Source of the DNA: JAUVIB01 sp964424545
GTDB taxonomy: Bacteria > Calditrichota > Calditrichia > Calditrichales > Calditrichaceae
Assembly (NCBI GenBank): GCA_964424545.1
Contig: CAYRJN010000144.1
Span: forward strand, 1 to 9,884
Direction: 5' to 3'
Length of the DNA stretch: 9,884 nt
Below are positions 7,098 to 9,884 of the stretch, piece after piece. The notes below the pieces were generated by a model. That model was not told the DNA's origin. It made no database searches and was given only the letters and a program-made list of their open reading frames with translations. Position 1 is the stretch's first letter. Every line of letters starts with the position of its first letter. The translations under genes and the position numbers were made by a program.

Positions 7098-7646
7098 TCA
7101 AATGAATTCTCTTACAATTTCAAGACTGGGAGAGGGAATAATAACCTTTTCAACGAGCAGACCTTTGGCGCTCACCGGCCGGATTCCCGCTTCCACAGCC
7201 GCCTCAACCGAGCCTACGTCGCCGGTAAAAGAGACAAAACCTTTTCCGCCGATGGCCATAGCCAAATGGATGGTTAAAAACTCTATTTCCGCCGCCTTGG
7301 CCGCCGCATCCGCTGCTTCGATAACGGCTGCTACGGTAAACGCTTCGATTACGCCGAGCGCTTTAATTTCCGGTAATGGCGCCGAGCTGTTAATGGCGGG
7401 GAATACCGAGGGATGAATATTAGGGATCACAAAATGATCGACAACCGTATGGGCGCCGGTTTGAATACCGGCTTCTACAGAAGCGTTTACAGCATCTACG
7501 TCTCCTCCGAAGAGAATCATATATTTACCCGGACAAATGGTACGATTGACGATAACATCGACGCTGGCCGCCTTTACGACCGTGTCGGCTGTTTCAAAGC
7601 CTTTTGCGATACTGGACGTTTCAATAATACCGATTGCCGAAGCCAT
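7098..7646 (-). CDS. pduT: Tandem-domain microcompartment shell protein, PduT-like (BMC-T, Fe-S type)
   Basis: The protein has 182 residues (Salmonella PduT is about 184) and two BMC domains: residues 1-88, opening ASAIGIIETSSIAKGFETAD, and 96-180, opening ALGVIEAFTVAAVIEAAD. Each has the GDV-x-(A/S)-V-x-A-(A/S)-V-E-A-G helix motif (48-60 and 142 onward). Three tandem copies form a pseudohexameric shell tile. Cys38 in NRTICPGK matches the pore cysteine that binds a [4Fe-4S] cluster in PduT, so this tile probably carries electrons across the shell rather than metabolites. It begins three bases after the stop of the PduS-like gene, and its ribosome binding site (AAGGGA) lies inside that gene's last codons, indicating coupling. 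It is the last gene of the operon. The start is clear from the conserved BMC N-terminus. Confidence 0.9.
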   Translation of the reverse strand: MASAIGIIETSSIAKGFETADTVVKAASVDVIVNRTICPGKYMILFGGDVDAVNASVEAGIQTGAHTVVDHFVIPNIHPSVFPAINSSAPLPEIKALGVIEAFTVAAVIEAADAAAKAAEIEFLTIHLAMAIGGKGFVSFTGDVGSVEAAVEAGIRPVSAKGLLVEKVIIPSPSLEIVREFI

Positions 7647-7649
7647 AGT

Positions 7650-8996
7650 TTATTTCCCTTGCCTGTTTATGGTTATATATTTATCGCTTATATCTATAAT
7701 GATGCCGTCTATGCTGGCATGAGCAGCGCATCCCAGAGCCGTTTTATCCACTTGAGCGATTACATCGTTTTTATGAACGAAATCGCCTTGTTTGACGATA
7801 GCTTTAGCCGGCGTACCGATATGGGAATCCAAAGGAATCGTTACCGATTCCGGCGTCTCGTTTGTATGAGAGAATGGCGCTTTTTTATCGTATCGTTTCA
7901 AATCAAGTTTTTGCATCACGCGCGAAATGGGCGCTTCGCGATCTTTTCGCAAAGGATGAACGTCTCTAAAAAGGATTTTTAATTCTTCTTCCGTGCGGCT
8001 CAGATTATTTTTTCGCAATAATTGCTTGGCGTCAACGCAGACGTTTTTAGGATCCAAGCCCTCCGGGCAGGCAATATGCGTACAAACATTGCATTCTACG
8101 CAGTATTGCGCCCATAAACTGACGCGCTGTTTTGCCTCGCCGGTCATTAGCAGATTGCGCATAACCTTATGCGGCTCGATGGGATAACCGAGAATATAAC
8201 GGGGGCACATCTCCGTGCAAAGAGAACATTGATCGCACTGGCCGTGTCCGATGCGCGTATATGTTTCTTTGGATGCGCCGTTGCGCCGTATGAGATAATG
8301 ATCGCGCGGTAAAACAATTATCCCGCCGACCTTTTTTGAGAGCGGCTGTGAAAAATCCTCTATCAAACCGCCCATCATCACGCCTCCGCTCAATGCGGCA
8401 TAATCGTTAACGGAAGCGCCTCCGGCCATTTTGATACATTCGGCATAACTGACGCCTACCGGAACCAGCAAGGTTTGCGGTTTATTTACGGCACCGGCCA
8501 CGGTAACATATTTATCGGTAACGGGTTGATTTTCATTAACCGCTTTGGCGATATTGATAATCGTTTCAACATTATCCACAATGCAGCCTACATTTAAAGG
8601 TAAACCGCCCGGGGGGATTCGCCTGCCGGTATTTTCATAAACCAAAACGTACTCATCGCCCGCGGGATAGACGTCTTCGTAAACAAACCATTCAAAACCG
8701 AGCTTTGCCGTCTCTTTTTCAAAACGTTCGGCAACATCGCGATTTTTTTCCTTAACGGCGATGGTTACCTTTGACGCGCCGCTAAGTTCTTTCATGATTT
8801 GCAAACCGTCAAACAGCCTCTGTGATTCGCGCAGCATAATTTCGCGGTCTTTAAAGAGCAGCGGTTCGCATTCCGCGCCGTTGGCAATGATATGTTCCAC
8901 GGAGGCGTCCAATTTTTTATAGGTCGGAAATCCGGCGCCGCCCGCGCCGAGTACGCCCATTTCGCGAATAATATTTAATGTTTCGTTTTTATTCAT
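7650..8996 (-). CDS. pduS: Microcompartment flavin/Fe-S electron-transfer protein, PduS-like (RnfC family)
   Basis: The protein has 448 residues, the length of PduS (about 450). The N-terminus carries the RnfC-type nucleotide/flavin-binding glycine-rich loop GVLGAGGAGFPTYKKL (14-29) and IANGAECEP (37-45). A probable SLBB-like beta-grasp region lies near 160-195. Two cysteine clusters follow: Cys254/257/260/264 (CDQCSLCTEMCP), and Cys299/302/305/310 (CVECNVCTHIACP) with Cys320, enough for two [4Fe-4S] centres. The C-terminus (386-446) looks like the barrel-sandwich domain of RnfC. In propanediol compartments PduS oxidises NADH and reduces cobalamin, working with PduT. Whether this one reactivates a B12 enzyme or serves another redox role depends on the unseen signature enzyme. 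It lies 64 bases after the dehydrogenase and 3 bases before the shell gene. The upstream Shine-Dalgarno site is weak (AAGAAAA). Confidence 0.88.
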   Translation of the reverse strand: MNKNETLNIIREMGVLGAGGAGFPTYKKLDASVEHIIANGAECEPLLFKDREIMLRESQRLFDGLQIMKELSGASKVTIAVKEKNRDVAERFEKETAKLGFEWFVYEDVYPAGDEYVLVYENTGRRIPPGGLPLNVGCIVDNVETIINIAKAVNENQPVTDKYVTVAGAVNKPQTLLVPVGVSYAECIKMAGGASVNDYAALSGGVMMGGLIEDFSQPLSKKVGGIIVLPRDHYLIRRNGASKETYTRIGHGQCDQCSLCTEMCPRYILGYPIEPHKVMRNLLMTGEAKQRVSLWAQYCVECNVCTHIACPEGLDPKNVCVDAKQLLRKNNLSRTEEELKILFRDVHPLRKDREAPISRVMQKLDLKRYDKKAPFSHTNETPESVTIPLDSHIGTPAKAIVKQGDFVHKNDVIAQVDKTALGCAAHASIDGIIIDISDKYITINRQGK

Positions 8997-9060
8997 CTAT
9001 TTTCTTGTATTTGAGAATATAGTAATCAAAAAAATTATTTGTTTCACGCCCCTTGTAATA

Positions 9061-9884
9061 TTACACGATCCGGAAATGATCGACAATAACGCATCGACGC
9101 AAGCGTACAAAACTGCGAGCTGAGGTTACGCCTTCGCCCGTAGGCGTGGTGATGGTCATGGAAGTCCATCCCTCTCCGCCCAGTCCGAGGCCGGCGGCGC
9201 AGGGGCCGTTCTTTACAAAAATACTGGTGTTTATCTCGTTAGCCATACGGTGCATATTATCGATATTTTTGGAGTGCATAGCCGCCGTATGATGCAGGCC
9301 CCGCTCCAATTCGACGGCAAGATCGATGGCTTCGTTGGCGTTTGCGGCGCGGATAAGCGGAATAACCGGCATCAACAGTTCGATACGCGCAAAAGGATGG
9401 TCCTTATCCGTTTCCAAAAAAAGCAACCGTGTATCGCGCGGCACATCCAATCCGATCTCTTTAGCGAACCAATAAGCGTCTTTACCCACCCAATGGCGGT
9501 TTACTACGGGATTCTGTCCCGGATAGTTTTCCAATATTACCTCAGCGAGCTGCCGTCCCTGCGCTTGAGTAAGTTCCACCGCCTTATTCTTTTTCATTTC
9601 GGATTTTAATTGAACGGCAACGCTCTCCACGGCAATGATCTCTTTTTCGTCGGTGCAGAGAATGTTGTTGTCAAGGGAAGCGCCGAAAACAATATCCCGC
9701 GCCGCTTTGGCAATATCGGCCGTTTCATCGACCACCACGGGAGGGTTGCCGGCGCCGGCGGCCATTAGGCGTTTATCGGTAACTTTGCGCGCAGCATTAA
9801 CCACGCCTTCTCCGCCCGTTACGACCAACAAATCAATTCCGGGATAGACGAAAAGCTGTTGCGCCGCTTCGATAGACGGTTCGG
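9061..9884 (-). CDS. pduP: CoA-acylating aldehyde dehydrogenase, PduP-like, 3' part (5' end beyond window)
   Basis: This is the C-terminal 273 residues of an aldehyde dehydrogenase; full PduP has about 464, so roughly 40% is missing beyond the right edge. The frame is open to the last base (EPSIEAAQQLFVYPGIDLLV in front of VTGGEGVV), so a start near 9831 would be false. The catalytic cysteine lies in LDNNILCTDEKEI (codon 9655-9657), within the pattern N-N-x-x-C used by microcompartment acylating dehydrogenases. GAGNPPVVVDETADI (cofactor side), HHTAAMHSKN, GLGLGGEGWTSMTI and the C-terminal RRCVIVDHFRIV also match PduP/EutE-type enzymes. It converts an aldehyde plus CoA and NAD+ to acyl-CoA and NADH inside the compartment, feeding NADH to the PduS-like protein. 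Propionaldehyde, acetaldehyde or lactaldehyde are possible substrates; the encapsulation peptide and N-terminus are not visible. Confidence 0.88.
   Translation of the reverse strand, partial: EPSIEAAQQLFVYPGIDLLVVTGGEGVVNAARKVTDKRLMAAGAGNPPVVVDETADIAKAARDIVFGASLDNNILCTDEKEIIAVESVAVQLKSEMKKNKAVELTQAQGRQLAEVILENYPGQNPVVNRHWVGKDAYWFAKEIGLDVPRDTRLLFLETDKDHPFARIELLMPVIPLIRAANANEAIDLAVELERGLHHTAAMHSKNIDNMHRMANEINTSIFVKNGPCAAGLGLGGEGWTSMTITTPTGEGVTSARSFVRLRRCVIVDHFRIV

Noticed and set aside
7413..7982. 189-codon plus-strand open frame
   Set aside because: It is antisense across the boundary of two well-supported minus-strand genes, has no family-like motifs and no ribosome binding site; it is a shadow.
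9250..9609. 119-codon plus-strand open frame
   Set aside because: Antisense to the aldehyde dehydrogenase, which has its catalytic and C-terminal motifs intact; it is a shadow frame.
9829..9831. Apparent TTG start for a 256-residue dehydrogenase
   Set aside because: The frame stays open to the window edge with aldehyde-dehydrogenase-like sequence, so the codon is an internal Leu in a truncated gene.

Overview
The window looks like a piece of a draft, probably metagenome-derived genome from the FCB superphylum (Bacteroidota, Ignavibacteriota, Calditrichota and relatives). The main clue is a very large gingipain-family (C25) protein with a signal peptide and a C-terminal 'NYPNPF' sorting-type domain, which is the architecture of the type IX secretion sortase PorU. 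A bacterial microcompartment (BMC) module beside it, together with promoters that look like ordinary sigma-70 sites rather than the Bacteroidetes type, would suit a Calditrichota- or Ignavibacteria-like lineage. That placement is inference.

Layout. Positions 1-309 are non-coding, with a hairpin, a copy of a probable dispersed repeat, and a good promoter (TTGAAA-16-TATAAT) with a Shine-Dalgarno site. Positions 310-1898 (+) form a two-gene operon: an NCS1-family nucleobase/cation symporter overlapping by ATGA a 60-residue two-helix membrane protein of unknown function. Positions 1899-2816 hold no intact gene, but they are not empty. On the minus strand there is a 148-residue reading frame broken by two in-frame stops (2277-2723) that still has a promoter and ribosome binding site. 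Facing it on the plus strand is a small membrane-protein frame broken at a run of eight T (2121-2311). Two further degenerate copies of the repeat also lie here.

Positions 2817-6940 (-) are one PorU-like gene that the assembly has split with exactly 100 N. The same 55 bases lie on both sides of the N block, and both copies read in the same frame. Collapsing them restores an uninterrupted protein of 1322 residues with the C25 His and Cys in place.

Positions 7098-9884 (-) are the 3' end of a microcompartment operon, transcribed in the order CoA-acylating aldehyde dehydrogenase (PduP-like, cut by the window edge), flavin/Fe-S protein (PduS-like, RnfC family), tandem-domain shell protein (PduT-like). 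The expected joint role is as follows: the dehydrogenase oxidises an aldehyde to acyl-CoA and makes NADH inside the compartment; the PduS-like protein moves electrons through two Fe-S clusters; and the shell protein, which keeps the pore cysteine (Cys38) that binds a [4Fe-4S] cluster in PduT, could carry electrons across the shell. The signature enzyme that would name the substrate lies outside the window. No tRNA, rRNA, CRISPR array or insertion sequence was seen.
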